Part shown: positions 1 to 7,107 of the stretch, in pieces
Layout: each line of letters begins with the position of its first letter
Position numbering within the stretch: position 1 is the stretch's first letter
DNA from: Planctomycetia bacterium
GTDB lineage: Bacteria > Planctomycetota > PLA2 > JAEUHO01
Reading direction: 5' to 3'
NCBI GenBank assembly: GCA_030618975.1
Contig: JAUXCH010000146.1
Span: forward strand, 1-9,207
Length of the DNA: 9,207 nt
Notes under the pieces: model-generated
Seen by the model: the letters and a program-made list of their open reading frames with translations, nothing else
Databases searched by the model: none
What the model was told of the DNA's origin: nothing
Translations under genes and position numbers: made by a program

Positions 1-44
1 ATTTGTCTTCCTAAGACCGCTTGGCCTCCGACTTCTTCAACCGC

Positions 45-1208
45 ATGGCGGCGAGGATCGACGCGAAGTTCATGGAGCTCAGGGAGACCCGGGACTACCT
101 CGAGGGCATCGTCGAGAGCTCGGCCGACATCATCATCACCGTGAACCCCAGGGGCTACGTCTACACGTTCAACCGCGGGGCGGAGGACACGCTCGGCTAC
201 TCGCGCGGGGAGGTGATCGGCCGGCAGGTCGAGATGCTCTTCTCGGACCCTCACGAACAGGGCAGGGCGAAGCGGCGTTTGCGAGGCGTCGACAACGTCG
301 TCAACTTCGAGACCCACCTCCGCACCAAGAGCGGCGAGGTCCGGGACGTGATGCTCACCCTCACCCGCCACCGCGATCCGGCGGGGCGGACCATCGGTTC
401 GTTCGGCATCGGCAAGGACCTGACCGAGGAGAACCGCCTGCAGGAACAGCTGGTGCACGCGGAGAGGTTCGCCGCGATCGGGCAGGCCGTGGCCGGCATC
501 CAGCACGCGCTGAAGAACATGCTGAACGCGTTGAAGGGCGGCGCGTACATGGTCGGCATCGGCCTGTCGAAGGACGACCGGGAACTCCTCCAGGAGGGGT
601 GGACCATGGTCCAGGAGGGGATCAACAACCTCACGAGCATGTCGACCCACATGCTGAGCTACGTGCGGGCGTGGCAGCCGAAGTTCGATTCCGTCGCCCT
701 GGACGGCCTGGTGGGGGAGCTCGAGAAGATCTTCCGGCCCGTGGCTCAGGAGCGGGGCGTCGGCTTCCGGGCGGAGGTCGCCGACGATCCTCCGCCCGTT
801 CTCTGCGACGCCAGCCTCGTTCACGCGGCCCTGATGGACCTGCTCTCGAATGCTCTCGACGCCTGCGTGGAGAAGGCGTATCCCGAGGACGAGACGCCGG
901 AGATCGTCATTCGGGCGCATCCCTCGTCGTCGGGTTCCGCGTTCGTCCTGGCGGTCCGGGACAACGGATGCGGAATGCCGCCGGAGATACGTGCCAACGT
1001 GTTCACGCCGTTCTTCAGCACGAAGCGAAGTCTGGGTACGGGGCTGGGTCTGGCCCTGACGGCGAGGACGATCCGCCTCCACGGCGGAGAGATCGATGTG
1101 GAGTCCACGCCGCACGAGGGCTCCGAGTTCCGGATCACCCTACCGACGGACGGGCCCAGGAAGGGCATGGAGGAGCCAGATGGCCAAGAAGGTGCTGGTC
1201 GTCGATGA
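45..1208 (+). CDS. PAS-domain sensor histidine kinase (soluble)
   Basis: Sensor kinase expected to autophosphorylate on His and pass the phosphate to the regulator encoded next. No membrane segment or signal peptide is visible, so it should sense a cytoplasmic cue. Numbering from the TTG at 21: a short charged helix (about 10-30), one PAS domain (about 30-137), a HisKA helix pair with the phospho-His H162 in a QHALKN motif, then a complete HATPase_c domain with N277 (LLSNALDA), G1 box DNGCGM (314-319), F box FTPFFSTK (328-335) and G2 box GTGLGLAL (339-346). The H-box style (HALKNMLNALKGG) resembles kinases common in Desulfobacterota-type genomes. The start is uncertain: an in-frame TAA at 12-14 bars a longer protein, TTG 21 and ATG 45 are both possible, and neither has a Shine-Dalgarno; ATG was chosen. 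The last 29 nt overlap the regulator gene, which implies translational coupling. The ligand cannot be read from the sequence. Confidence 0.9.
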   Translation: MAARIDAKFMELRETRDYLEGIVESSADIIITVNPRGYVYTFNRGAEDTLGYSRGEVIGRQVEMLFSDPHEQGRAKRRLRGVDNVVNFETHLRTKSGEVRDVMLTLTRHRDPAGRTIGSFGIGKDLTEENRLQEQLVHAERFAAIGQAVAGIQHALKNMLNALKGGAYMVGIGLSKDDRELLQEGWTMVQEGINNLTSMSTHMLSYVRAWQPKFDSVALDGLVGELEKIFRPVAQERGVGFRAEVADDPPPVLCDASLVHAALMDLLSNALDACVEKAYPEDETPEIVIRAHPSSSGSAFVLAVRDNGCGMPPEIRANVFTPFFSTKRSLGTGLGLALTARTIRLHGGEIDVESTPHEGSEFRITLPTDGPRKGMEEPDGQEGAGRR

Positions 1209-1629
1209 CGATCCCAACACGGTGAGATTCCTGACGGTGGCCCTGGAGGAGAACGGCTACGAGCCGATCGGGGCGGTCGACGGAAAGGAGGGCTTCGAGA
1301 AGGCCAAATCGGAGCTGCCGGCGCTCATCCTGCTCGACGTCATGATGCCCAAGCGGACCGGGTTCACGATGTTCAAGCAGCTCCGGAAGACCGAGGGCCT
1401 CGAGAACATCCCCGTGATCATGCTGACGGGGGTCACCGCTTCTCTCGAGCAGCAGGACGAGGAGTCGGGCGACACGCTCGAGCAGCCGTTCGAGCGTCTG
1501 AGGGAGTCCCTCCGCAAGACGATCCACGAGATGAAGGAAGAGGGACTGGTGCGTCCCGAGTTCTTCCTCGAGAAGCCGATCGATCCCGAAGACGTCATTC
1601 AGAAGATCCGGGAGCTGATCGGCTCCTGA
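1180..1629 (+). CDS. Single-domain response regulator (CheY-like receiver)
   Basis: A 149-residue stand-alone receiver, the likely phosphate acceptor from the kinase it overlaps. The full receiver set is present: acidic pocket D9-D11 (VVDDDPN), phospho-acceptor D53 (ILLDVMMP), T83 (MLTG) and K132 (LEKP). There is no DNA-binding or enzymatic output domain, so it must act by protein contact or in a phosphorelay. Odd point: about 45 mostly charged residues (about 85-128, rich in E, R and K) separate T83 from the lysine-bearing strand, where an ordinary receiver has roughly 20, so alpha-4 is probably extended. The start at ATG 1180 is fixed by a strong GGAGGAG at 1169-1175, four bases upstream, and by the usual AKKVLVVDDD opening. 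Its position just before qmoABC suggests a role in sulfur or redox energy metabolism, but that is inferred from context only. Confidence 0.93.
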   Translation: MAKKVLVVDDDPNTVRFLTVALEENGYEPIGAVDGKEGFEKAKSELPALILLDVMMPKRTGFTMFKQLRKTEGLENIPVIMLTGVTASLEQQDEESGDTLEQPFERLRESLRKTIHEMKEEGLVRPEFFLEKPIDPEDVIQKIRELIGS

Positions 1630-1652
1630 GGAGAGCGGACCACGGAGGTCGA

Positions 1653-1671
1653 ACGTGTGCGTGTGCGTGCG
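1653..1671. repeat. Alternating purine/pyrimidine GTGTGC tract
   Basis: Nineteen bases alternate purine and pyrimidine without a break; the unit GTGTGC occurs twice and is followed by GTGCG. Such tracts can adopt Z-DNA under negative supercoiling. It lies in the gap between the response regulator and qmoA. Any regulatory role is speculative. Confidence 0.5.
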
Positions 1672-1701
1672 AGGTCGGCTCGGCAACTCCGCAACGGCCC
1701 A

Positions 1702-1719
1702 CTCCCCCTGCGTGGGGAG
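1702..1719. repeat. GC-rich hairpin in the pre-qmo intergenic gap
   Basis: CTCCCC (1702-1707) pairs perfectly with GGGGAG (1714-1719) across a 6-nt loop. No T-tract follows, so it is not a convincing intrinsic terminator for the response regulator. Its core TCCCCCTG-n3-GGGGA resembles two copies of TCCCCCTG-n2-GGGGA in the 3' end of qmoC, which suggests a dispersed small palindrome. Confidence 0.5.
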
Positions 1720-1728
1720 GCGGGCACA

Positions 1729-1752
1729 CCCTGGCTGCGGCCCCTGGCTGCG
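1729..1752. repeat. 11-bp tandem direct repeat upstream of qmoA
   Basis: CCCTGGCTGCG occurs at 1729-1739 and again at 1742-1752, a 13-bp period, 53 bases before the qmoA start. Tandem repeats at this distance can be activator sites, but the period is not a whole helical turn and no known consensus was recognised. I saw no clear sigma-70 or sigma-54 promoter in 1630-1805. Confidence 0.45.
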
Positions 1753-1805
1753 CGACGGATCGTGAACGGGAAGAGACCCAGGAATCAGAAACGGGAACAG
1801 ACGAC

Positions 1806-3068
1806 ATGCAGGCGAGCTCGAAACCCATTCTCGTGATCGGTGGGGGAGTGGCGGGGATGACGGCCGCGGTGGAAGCCGCCGAGGTCGGTTTCCACGTCCT
1901 CCTCGTGGAGCAGGAGCCGTCCTTGGGAGGGCGCGTCACGCGCGCCCACCGGTACTTCCCGAAGATGTGCCCACCCACGTGCGGATTCGAGATCAACGTG
2001 CGGAGGATCCGGCAGAATCCGAGGATCCAGGTCCACACGCTGGCGACGGTCGAGGAGATCTCGGGTACCGCCGGCGCGTTCAAGGCCCGGATCCGGATCC
2101 GGCCCCGGTACGTGACCGGGTCCCACTCCCTCGACGACGCCGCCCTCGCGCAGCTGACCTCCGAGCGCGACGACGACTTCAACGAGGGAATGAGCAAGAC
2201 CAAGGCCGTCTACCTGCCACACGACATGGCCTATCCGCCCTTGCACGTCGTGGACCGGGAGGCCCTGTCCGACGGCGACGCGGAGGCCCTGTCGACCCTC
2301 TGCCCTCCCGGGTCCGTCGACCTGGACATGGCCGAGGAGGAGATCGAAGTGGAGGTGGGGGCCGTCATCGTGGCGACCGGGTGGCGTCCGTACGACGCCA
2401 CGCGCCTCGAGAACCTGGGTTTCGGGCGCTGCGAGAACGTGATCACGAACGTCATGATGGAGAGGCTGGCCGCCCCGGGCGGACCCACCGGCGGGAAGAT
2501 CGTCCGGCCCTCCGACGGCCAGGCCGCGCTCAACGTGGCCTTCGTGCAGTGCGCGGGCTCGCGGGACGAGAACCACCTGCCCTACTGCTCGGCCGTGTGC
2601 TGCATGGCTTCCCTGAAGCAGGCGCGGTATCTCCGGGAAGAGAACCCGGACGCGCAGGCCACGCTCTTCTACATCGACATCCGCACGATCGGCCGCGAAG
2701 AGAGCTTCTACTACGACCTGCTGGAGGACGACCACGTCTCCTTCGTCAAGGGCAAGGTGGCCCAGGTCGACGAGGTCGCCGACGGCAAGGACCTGTCCGT
2801 CGACGTGGAGGACACGCTGAACGGCGAGACCCTGCACGGCACGTTCGACCTGGTGGTGCTGGCCACCGGCATCGTGCCCAACACGGCGGACGTCAAGATC
2901 CCCTACGAGCTGACCTACGACGAGTACGGATTCGTCGACGGGTCGACGAACGTCGAGGGCATCTACGCGGCCGGCTGCGCCAAGCGCCCGTGCGACGTCT
3001 CCCGCACCACGAAGGACTCCACCGCGGCCGCGTTGAAGGCGATCCAGTGCCTCCAGGGAGGGGAGTGA
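1806..3068 (+). CDS. qmoA: QmoA, HdrA-like flavoprotein of the Qmo complex
   Basis: Cytoplasmic FAD and iron-sulfur subunit of the quinone-interacting membrane-bound oxidoreductase, which exchanges electrons between APS reductase (AprBA) and the quinone pool. At 420 residues it has the short Qmo-type HdrA form with no ferredoxin insert. Visible features are the dinucleotide fold ILVIGGGVAGMTAA (8-21), the CPPTCG motif (C55, C59), a second nucleotide-binding signature VIVATGWRPYD (188-197), the HdrA cluster motif with C249, C261, C265 and C266 (FVQCAGSRDE...YCSAVCC), and the closing FAD segment GIYAAGCAKRPCDV (385-398). The first ATG fits the flavin fold, but its ribosome-binding site is weak, in contrast to the strong sites of qmoB and qmoC. 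It sits 176 nt after the response regulator and 2 nt before qmoB. Other HdrA homologues exist, but size, partners and order support qmoA. Confidence 0.93.
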   Translation: MQASSKPILVIGGGVAGMTAAVEAAEVGFHVLLVEQEPSLGGRVTRAHRYFPKMCPPTCGFEINVRRIRQNPRIQVHTLATVEEISGTAGAFKARIRIRPRYVTGSHSLDDAALAQLTSERDDDFNEGMSKTKAVYLPHDMAYPPLHVVDREALSDGDAEALSTLCPPGSVDLDMAEEEIEVEVGAVIVATGWRPYDATRLENLGFGRCENVITNVMMERLAAPGGPTGGKIVRPSDGQAALNVAFVQCAGSRDENHLPYCSAVCCMASLKQARYLREENPDAQATLFYIDIRTIGREESFYYDLLEDDHVSFVKGKVAQVDEVADGKDLSVDVEDTLNGETLHGTFDLVVLATGIVPNTADVKIPYELTYDEYGFVDGSTNVEGIYAAGCAKRPCDVSRTTKDSTAAALKAIQCLQGGE

Positions 3069-3070
3069 CC

Positions 3071-5335
3071 ATGGAAGACGACAAGATCGGCGTCTTCGTC
3101 TGCACGGGGTACGGAATCGCGGACGCGCTCGACGTGGACGCGTTGTGCAAGGTCGTGACCGAGGAGTGCGGGGTCGGGTTCTGCAAGACCGTGGAGTCCT
3201 GTGAGGGTCCGGGTCTGGCGGGCATCCTGGAGTTCGTCGAGTCCGAGGAGCTCGGCAAGGTGGTCGTCGCCGGGATCTCCGCGCGCCGGTTCGAGGGCCA
3301 CGTCTTCCCCGCGGGCGTCGTCGTGGAACACGTCGCCCTCCGGGAACACGTCGTCTGGTGCCAGCCGCCCGGCGAAGAGGACACGCAGATGCTGGCGGAG
3401 GACTACCTCCGCATGGCCCTCGCCAAGATCCGGAAGGTGTCGGCCCCGGAACCGTTCCATCCGGAGGAGGAGATCGACAAGAGCGTCCTCGTGGTCGGCG
3501 GGGGCATCACCGGCCTGACGGCGGCGCTGGAGGTGGCGAAGACCGGATACGACGTGCACCTGGTGGAGAAAGCGGATCGGCTCGGCGGGTGGCTGGCGAA
3601 GCAGCACAGGTCGGTGCCGACGAAGCCGCCGTACCGGGACCTGGAGGACACGGGTGTCGATGCCCTGGTCGCCGAGGTCGAGGGCCATTCGCGAATCCAG
3701 GTCCACACGTCGAGCGTCACGGGCAGCATCTCGGGCGCTCCCGGACTCTTCGACGTCACGCTCGCGAGCGCCACGAACGGGGAGCCGGGCGACAGCTTCC
3801 GCGTCGGAGCCATCGTGCAGGCCACGGGCTGGAGGCCGAAGGATCCGCGAGAGACCCTGCCCTACGGCCAGGTCGAGGACGTCGTTCGAAGCATCGATCT
3901 CGAGGAGATGGTCAAGAACCGGGGCACGATCACGCGGCCCTCCGACGGCAAGGAGGTCAAGAGCATCGCGTTCCTGCAGAACGGGGGCGCCCCGGCGCAG
4001 GCGGATCACTCCTATTGCTCCTCGATCTGTTCCCTGACCGCCCTGAAGCAGGCCCTGTACCTGCGGGAGGGAGACACGGAGGCCAAGGCCTACATCTTCT
4101 ACGAGTTCATGAAGACCCCGGGGCACTACGAGGACTTCTATCGCCGCGTCCAGGAGGACCCCGGCGTCTTCCTGACGCGGGGCGACGTGACGGACGTCAC
4201 CCGCGACGACGACGGCGGCCTGGTGGTCACCGCCCGCCACACCATGCAGGGGGAGGACATCCAGGTGAAGGTGGACCTGGTGGTGCTCGCCACGGGCATG
4301 GAGCCGAACGCCGCCGACGGGGAGGCCATCCGGGCCCTCGCCGATGCGAAGAGGAAGGCCGAGACGGGGGACACGGAGGAGCAGCGTCAGGCCGCGGCGG
4401 AGAACGTCGAGGCCTTGCGGCAGCACGAGGGCACGGCGATCCTGAACCTCGACTACCGTCAAGGCCCCGATCTCCCGGCGCTCGCCAACGGCTTCCCGGA
4501 CTCGCACTTCATCTGCTTCCCGTACGAGACCCGCCGAACCGGCATCTACGCAGCCGGCGCCGTCCGCCAGCCCATGGACGGAGTGGGGAGCCGGGAGGAC
4601 GCCACGGGGGCCGCCCTGAAGGCGATCCAGTGCGTCGAGATGACCGCTCGCGGGGAGGCCGTCCATCCGCGGGCCGGGGACGAGTCCTACCCCGAGTTCT
4701 TCCTGCAACGCTGCACGCAGTGCAAGCGTTGCACCGAGGAGTGTCCGTTCGGGGTGCTCAACGAAGACGAGAAGGGCACGCCCCTGCTCCAGGCGACCCG
4801 GTGCCGGAGGTGCGGTGTCTGCATGGGGGCCTGTCCGGAGCGGATCGTCTCCTTCAAGGACTACTCGGTCGACATCGTGGCCTCCATGATCAAGGCCGTC
4901 GAGGTGCCCGACGAGGACGAGGAGAAGCCGCGGATCCTCGCGCTCCTCTGCGAGAACGACGCCTACCCGGCCCTGGACCTCGTGGGGCAACACCGCCTCC
5001 GCATGAACCCGTTCGTGCGGTTCATCCCGGTGCGCTGCCTGGGCTCGGTCAACTCCGTCTGGATCACCGAGGCCATCTCGGCCGGCTACGACGGCGTCGT
5101 CCTGATCGGCTGCAAGTACGGGGACGACTACCAGTGCCACTTCATCAAGGGGAGCGAGCTGGCGGTCGCCCGGGGCGAGAACATCCGGGAGAAGCTCCAG
5201 CAGATGGCCATGGAGAACGAGCGGGTCGAGATCCACGAGCTCCAGATCTCGGACTACGAGCAGCTCCCGAAGATCTTCGACGACTTCGCGGAAGTGATCG
5301 AGACGTACGGGATGAACCCCTTCAAAGGCATGTGA
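3071..5335 (+). CDS. qmoB: QmoB, HdrA-like flavoprotein fused to ferredoxin and MvhD domains
   Basis: Second flavin subunit of Qmo, 754 residues. Domain order: N-terminal HdrA-type segment with scattered cysteines (C11, C26, C33, C38, C44); FAD-binding HdrA core starting at VLVVGGGITGLTAA (139-152) and closing at GIYAAGAVRQPMDG (491-504); a 2x[4Fe-4S] ferredoxin with C548/C551/C554/C558 and C578/C581/C584/C588; and an MvhD-like [2Fe-2S] domain (about 620-745) with C627, C656, C681 and C689. Compared with QmoA, the HdrA cluster motif has N304 and S321 where cysteines are expected; only C316 and C320 remain. A charged helical insert (about 412-455) precedes a segment that reads as typical QmoB (YRQGPDLP...FPYETRRTGIYAAG). 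It starts 2 nt after qmoA stops, with AGGGAGGGGAG at 3055-3065 as ribosome-binding site. It probably passes electrons between QmoA, AprBA and QmoC. Confidence 0.93.
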   Translation: MEDDKIGVFVCTGYGIADALDVDALCKVVTEECGVGFCKTVESCEGPGLAGILEFVESEELGKVVVAGISARRFEGHVFPAGVVVEHVALREHVVWCQPPGEEDTQMLAEDYLRMALAKIRKVSAPEPFHPEEEIDKSVLVVGGGITGLTAALEVAKTGYDVHLVEKADRLGGWLAKQHRSVPTKPPYRDLEDTGVDALVAEVEGHSRIQVHTSSVTGSISGAPGLFDVTLASATNGEPGDSFRVGAIVQATGWRPKDPRETLPYGQVEDVVRSIDLEEMVKNRGTITRPSDGKEVKSIAFLQNGGAPAQADHSYCSSICSLTALKQALYLREGDTEAKAYIFYEFMKTPGHYEDFYRRVQEDPGVFLTRGDVTDVTRDDDGGLVVTARHTMQGEDIQVKVDLVVLATGMEPNAADGEAIRALADAKRKAETGDTEEQRQAAAENVEALRQHEGTAILNLDYRQGPDLPALANGFPDSHFICFPYETRRTGIYAAGAVRQPMDGVGSREDATGAALKAIQCVEMTARGEAVHPRAGDESYPEFFLQRCTQCKRCTEECPFGVLNEDEKGTPLLQATRCRRCGVCMGACPERIVSFKDYSVDIVASMIKAVEVPDEDEEKPRILALLCENDAYPALDLVGQHRLRMNPFVRFIPVRCLGSVNSVWITEAISAGYDGVVLIGCKYGDDYQCHFIKGSELAVARGENIREKLQQMAMENERVEIHELQISDYEQLPKIFDDFAEVIETYGMNPFKGM

Positions 5336-5350
5336 CGGGCCTGACGACCC

Positions 5351-5358
5351 GAGGAGGG
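5351..5358 (+). promoter_or_regulatory. Ribosome-binding site fixing the qmoC GTG start
   Basis: GAGGAGGG lies 9 nt before GTG 5368. It favours that start over the in-frame GTG at 5332, which overlaps the qmoB stop and has no such site. Confidence 0.7.
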
Positions 5359-5367
5359 AAGGCTACG

Positions 5368-6657
5368 GTGAACAAGGCCGAGGAGGCTACGCCGGGGGAG
5401 GCGGGTCCCGCCCTCGTTGCAGTCGACGCACCCACTCGCATCGATCCGGACCTGGACTTCATCCGGGCGATCGGCGATCAGGCAGGGGACTCGTTCAAGC
5501 TCTGCTTCCAGTGCGGCACGTGCTCCGCCACGTGCGAGCTCTCGCCGGAGACGGACCCCTTTCCCCGCAAGGAAATGGCCTGGGCCGCCTGGGGCCGCAA
5601 GGACCGCCTCTTGTCAGACGTCGACGTCTGGCTCTGCCACCAGTGCAACGACTGCTCGACCCACTGTCCGCGCGGCGGCCGGCCGGGCGACGTGCTCGCC
5701 GCCGTTCGCATGGAGTGCGTCGAGCACTACGCCTTCCCGCGCTTCCTGGGCCGATGGGTCGCCCGCCCCGTCTACCTTCCGCTGCTGCTGGCCATTCCGG
5801 CCGTCCTGCTGGCCGCGGCCCTCCTCGCCCGGGACGGGATCGCCGAGGCCCTCGGCTTCACGCCGAACGTGGGGGAGAGGATCATCTTCTCCTACTCGCG
5901 CACGTTCCCGCACTGGCTGGTGAACGGGTTCTTCTTCTTCTTCAGCTTCCTGGCGTCGATCGCCGTCGTGGTCGGTGTCGTGCGCTTTTGGCGGGCGCTG
6001 AAGGCCGGGGATCGGCAGCGGGGAAGTCCACCACCGGTCAAGAGCGTGCCCGCGAGCATCCTGTCCGCGGTCCGGGCCGCCTTCACGCACGAGCGGTTCG
6101 CGAAGTGCACGACGGCCCGGACCCGGTACGTCTCCCACCTGGCGGTCTTCTTCGGCTTCCTGGCCCTGTCGGTCGTCGCGCTCTGGGTGATCACGTGCCG
6201 CATCAACCCGCTGATCCCGGACGGCTTCGTCTACCCCTTCGACTTCTGGAGCCCGTGGAAGATCCTCGCGAACCTCGGCGGTCTGGCGATCCTCTTCGGC
6301 GGCGCGGTGATGCTCAGCGACCGCGTACGGAGCGGTCGACCCGGCGGGGGCAGCCGGTACGCCGACTGGTCGCTGCTCGCGCTGCTGCTCCTCGTGGTGC
6401 TCACGGGGCTGCTCACCGAGACCCTGCACTACCTCCGCCTGGAGCCCCACCGGCACGCGACCTACTTCAGCCACCTGGCCTTCGTGTTCGCTCTCCTCAT
6501 GTACCTGCCCTACTCGAAGTTCGCCCACATGGTCTACCGCATCACGGCCATGGTCTACGCCGAGCACATCGGCCGCGATCTGCCACGTCCCCCTGGCGGG
6601 GAACCGGCACGTCCCCCTGCCGGGGATCCGGAAGCGACGGAGGAGGAGTCCTCATGA
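5368..6657 (+). CDS. qmoC: QmoC, HdrC-like ferredoxin fused to a cytochrome b membrane domain
   Basis: Membrane anchor of Qmo and its site of quinone exchange, 429 residues. The N-terminal HdrC-like domain holds two [4Fe-4S] motifs: C46/C49/C52/C56 (CFQCGTCSATC in context) and C90/C93/C96/C100 (CHQCNDCSTHCP). The rest is a six-helix cytochrome b of the HdrE/DsrM/NarI kind, with hydrophobic spans near 132-154, 184-207, 256-276, 296-315, 334-353 and 364-383. H257, H354, H369 and H387 lie at helix ends and are candidate heme b ligands. There is no CCG (HdrB/HdrD) domain, so this is not DsrK or HdrD. The start is GTG. The C-terminal tail (about 403-425) is a proline-rich 8-residue repeat, RPPGGEPA/RPPAGDPE, encoded by a palindromic DNA repeat and probably added late. 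The stop overlaps the dsrJ start by 4 nt, so QmoC and DsrJ should be made together. Confidence 0.92.
   Translation: MNKAEEATPGEAGPALVAVDAPTRIDPDLDFIRAIGDQAGDSFKLCFQCGTCSATCELSPETDPFPRKEMAWAAWGRKDRLLSDVDVWLCHQCNDCSTHCPRGGRPGDVLAAVRMECVEHYAFPRFLGRWVARPVYLPLLLAIPAVLLAAALLARDGIAEALGFTPNVGERIIFSYSRTFPHWLVNGFFFFFSFLASIAVVVGVVRFWRALKAGDRQRGSPPPVKSVPASILSAVRAAFTHERFAKCTTARTRYVSHLAVFFGFLALSVVALWVITCRINPLIPDGFVYPFDFWSPWKILANLGGLAILFGGAVMLSDRVRSGRPGGGSRYADWSLLALLLLVVLTGLLTETLHYLRLEPHRHATYFSHLAFVFALLMYLPYSKFAHMVYRITAMVYAEHIGRDLPRPPGGEPARPPAGDPEATEEESS
6582..6626. repeat. Tandem palindromic repeat inside the qmoC 3' end
   Basis: Two copies, 24 bp apart (8 codons). Copy 1 is GCCA-CGTCCCCC-TGGC (6582-6597) and copy 2 is CCGGCA-CGTCCCCC-TGCCGG (6604-6623). 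The shared loop is CGTCCCCC. C6583-G6596 in copy 1 becomes G6607-C6620 in copy 2, a compensatory change that keeps the stem. Both copies continue into GGGGA. They encode the Pro/Gly-rich tail of QmoC. Confidence 0.7.
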
Positions 6658-7061
6658 GTGCCAACGAGACGCCGGATGGAGGCCGTCGACGTCCGGTCGT
6701 CGCCCTCCTGGTCGTGGCCATCCTGTTCCCGCTGGCCTGGAGCGTGGTCGCGCGCGTCTTCGCCCAGGGTGGACGGGACCCGGACACGTTGCCCGTGGAC
6801 CCGCCCCCCGGGACCGCAGCGTGCGTAGAGGAGAAGTCGACCATGCGCTTCCGGCACATGGATCTCCTGAAGGAGATGCGCATCGACGCCGTGCGCGACG
6901 GGAATCGGGGCGCCGTCGACCCGGTGACCGGGAAGCGGACGGACATCACGTTCTCGGAGTGCGCGAGATGCCACGCGAGTCGGGAACAGTTCTGCGATCG
7001 ATGTCACCGGGCCGTGAACCTCGAGCCCGACTGCTTCGGCTGCCACTTCTACCCGCCGTAG
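6654..7061 (+). CDS. dsrJ: DsrJ, membrane-anchored triheme cytochrome c
   Basis: Periplasmic electron-transfer subunit of the DsrMKJOP type, 135 residues. An N-terminal hydrophobic helix (about 14-37, after RRR) serves as export signal and probably stays as a membrane anchor. Three CXXCH heme c sites follow: C103-H107, C114-H118 and C127-H131. The stretch before them, with C57 and then MRFRHMDLLKEMR...VRDG (64-83), is the DsrJ signature. C57 lies where the family has the conserved cysteine that can act as an unusual axial heme ligand; M64, H68 and M69 are other candidate ligands. The strong ribosome-binding site AGGAGGAG (6641-6648) lies within the end of qmoC, and the ATGA overlap couples the two genes. 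In the usual dsrMKJOP order dsrJ follows dsrK; here it follows qmoC. A different short multiheme cytochrome is unlikely given the C57/HMDLL block and the O and P genes that follow. Confidence 0.92.
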   Translation: MSANETPDGGRRRPVVALLVVAILFPLAWSVVARVFAQGGRDPDTLPVDPPPGTAACVEEKSTMRFRHMDLLKEMRIDAVRDGNRGAVDPVTGKRTDITFSECARCHASREQFCDRCHRAVNLEPDCFGCHFYPP

Positions 7062-7095
7062 CCGAGGCCGCAGTGGGGCGGAAGGTCCCATGCTT

Positions 7096-7102
7096 GGGAG
7101 GA
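7096..7102 (+). promoter_or_regulatory. Ribosome-binding site fixing the dsrO start
   Basis: GGGAGGA ends 5 nt before ATG 7108. It supports that ATG over the in-frame ATG at 7090, which would add MLGRTT in front of the Tat motif. Confidence 0.7.
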
Positions 7103-7107
7103 CGACG

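Noticed and set aside
1702..1719. Intrinsic terminator for the response regulator
   Set aside because: The stem is only 6 bp and no T-run follows; recorded as a repeat instead.
1929..1947. 7-bp hairpin GGGCGCG-n5-CGCGCCC in early qmoA
   Set aside because: It falls in well-conserved flavoprotein codons (GRVTRA) and is likely a by-product of GC-rich codon choice.
2963..5236. 757-codon open frame on the - strand opposite qmoB
   Set aside because: Its product is low-complexity (Arg, Gly, Val, His and Leu rich) with no recognisable domain; long antisense frames are expected opposite GC-rich genes, and qmoB on the + strand has full cluster and flavin motifs.
5332..5367. Alternative qmoC start at GTG 5332 overlapping the qmoB stop
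   Set aside because: No ribosome-binding site at proper spacing, whereas GTG 5368 has GAGGAGGG nine bases upstream.
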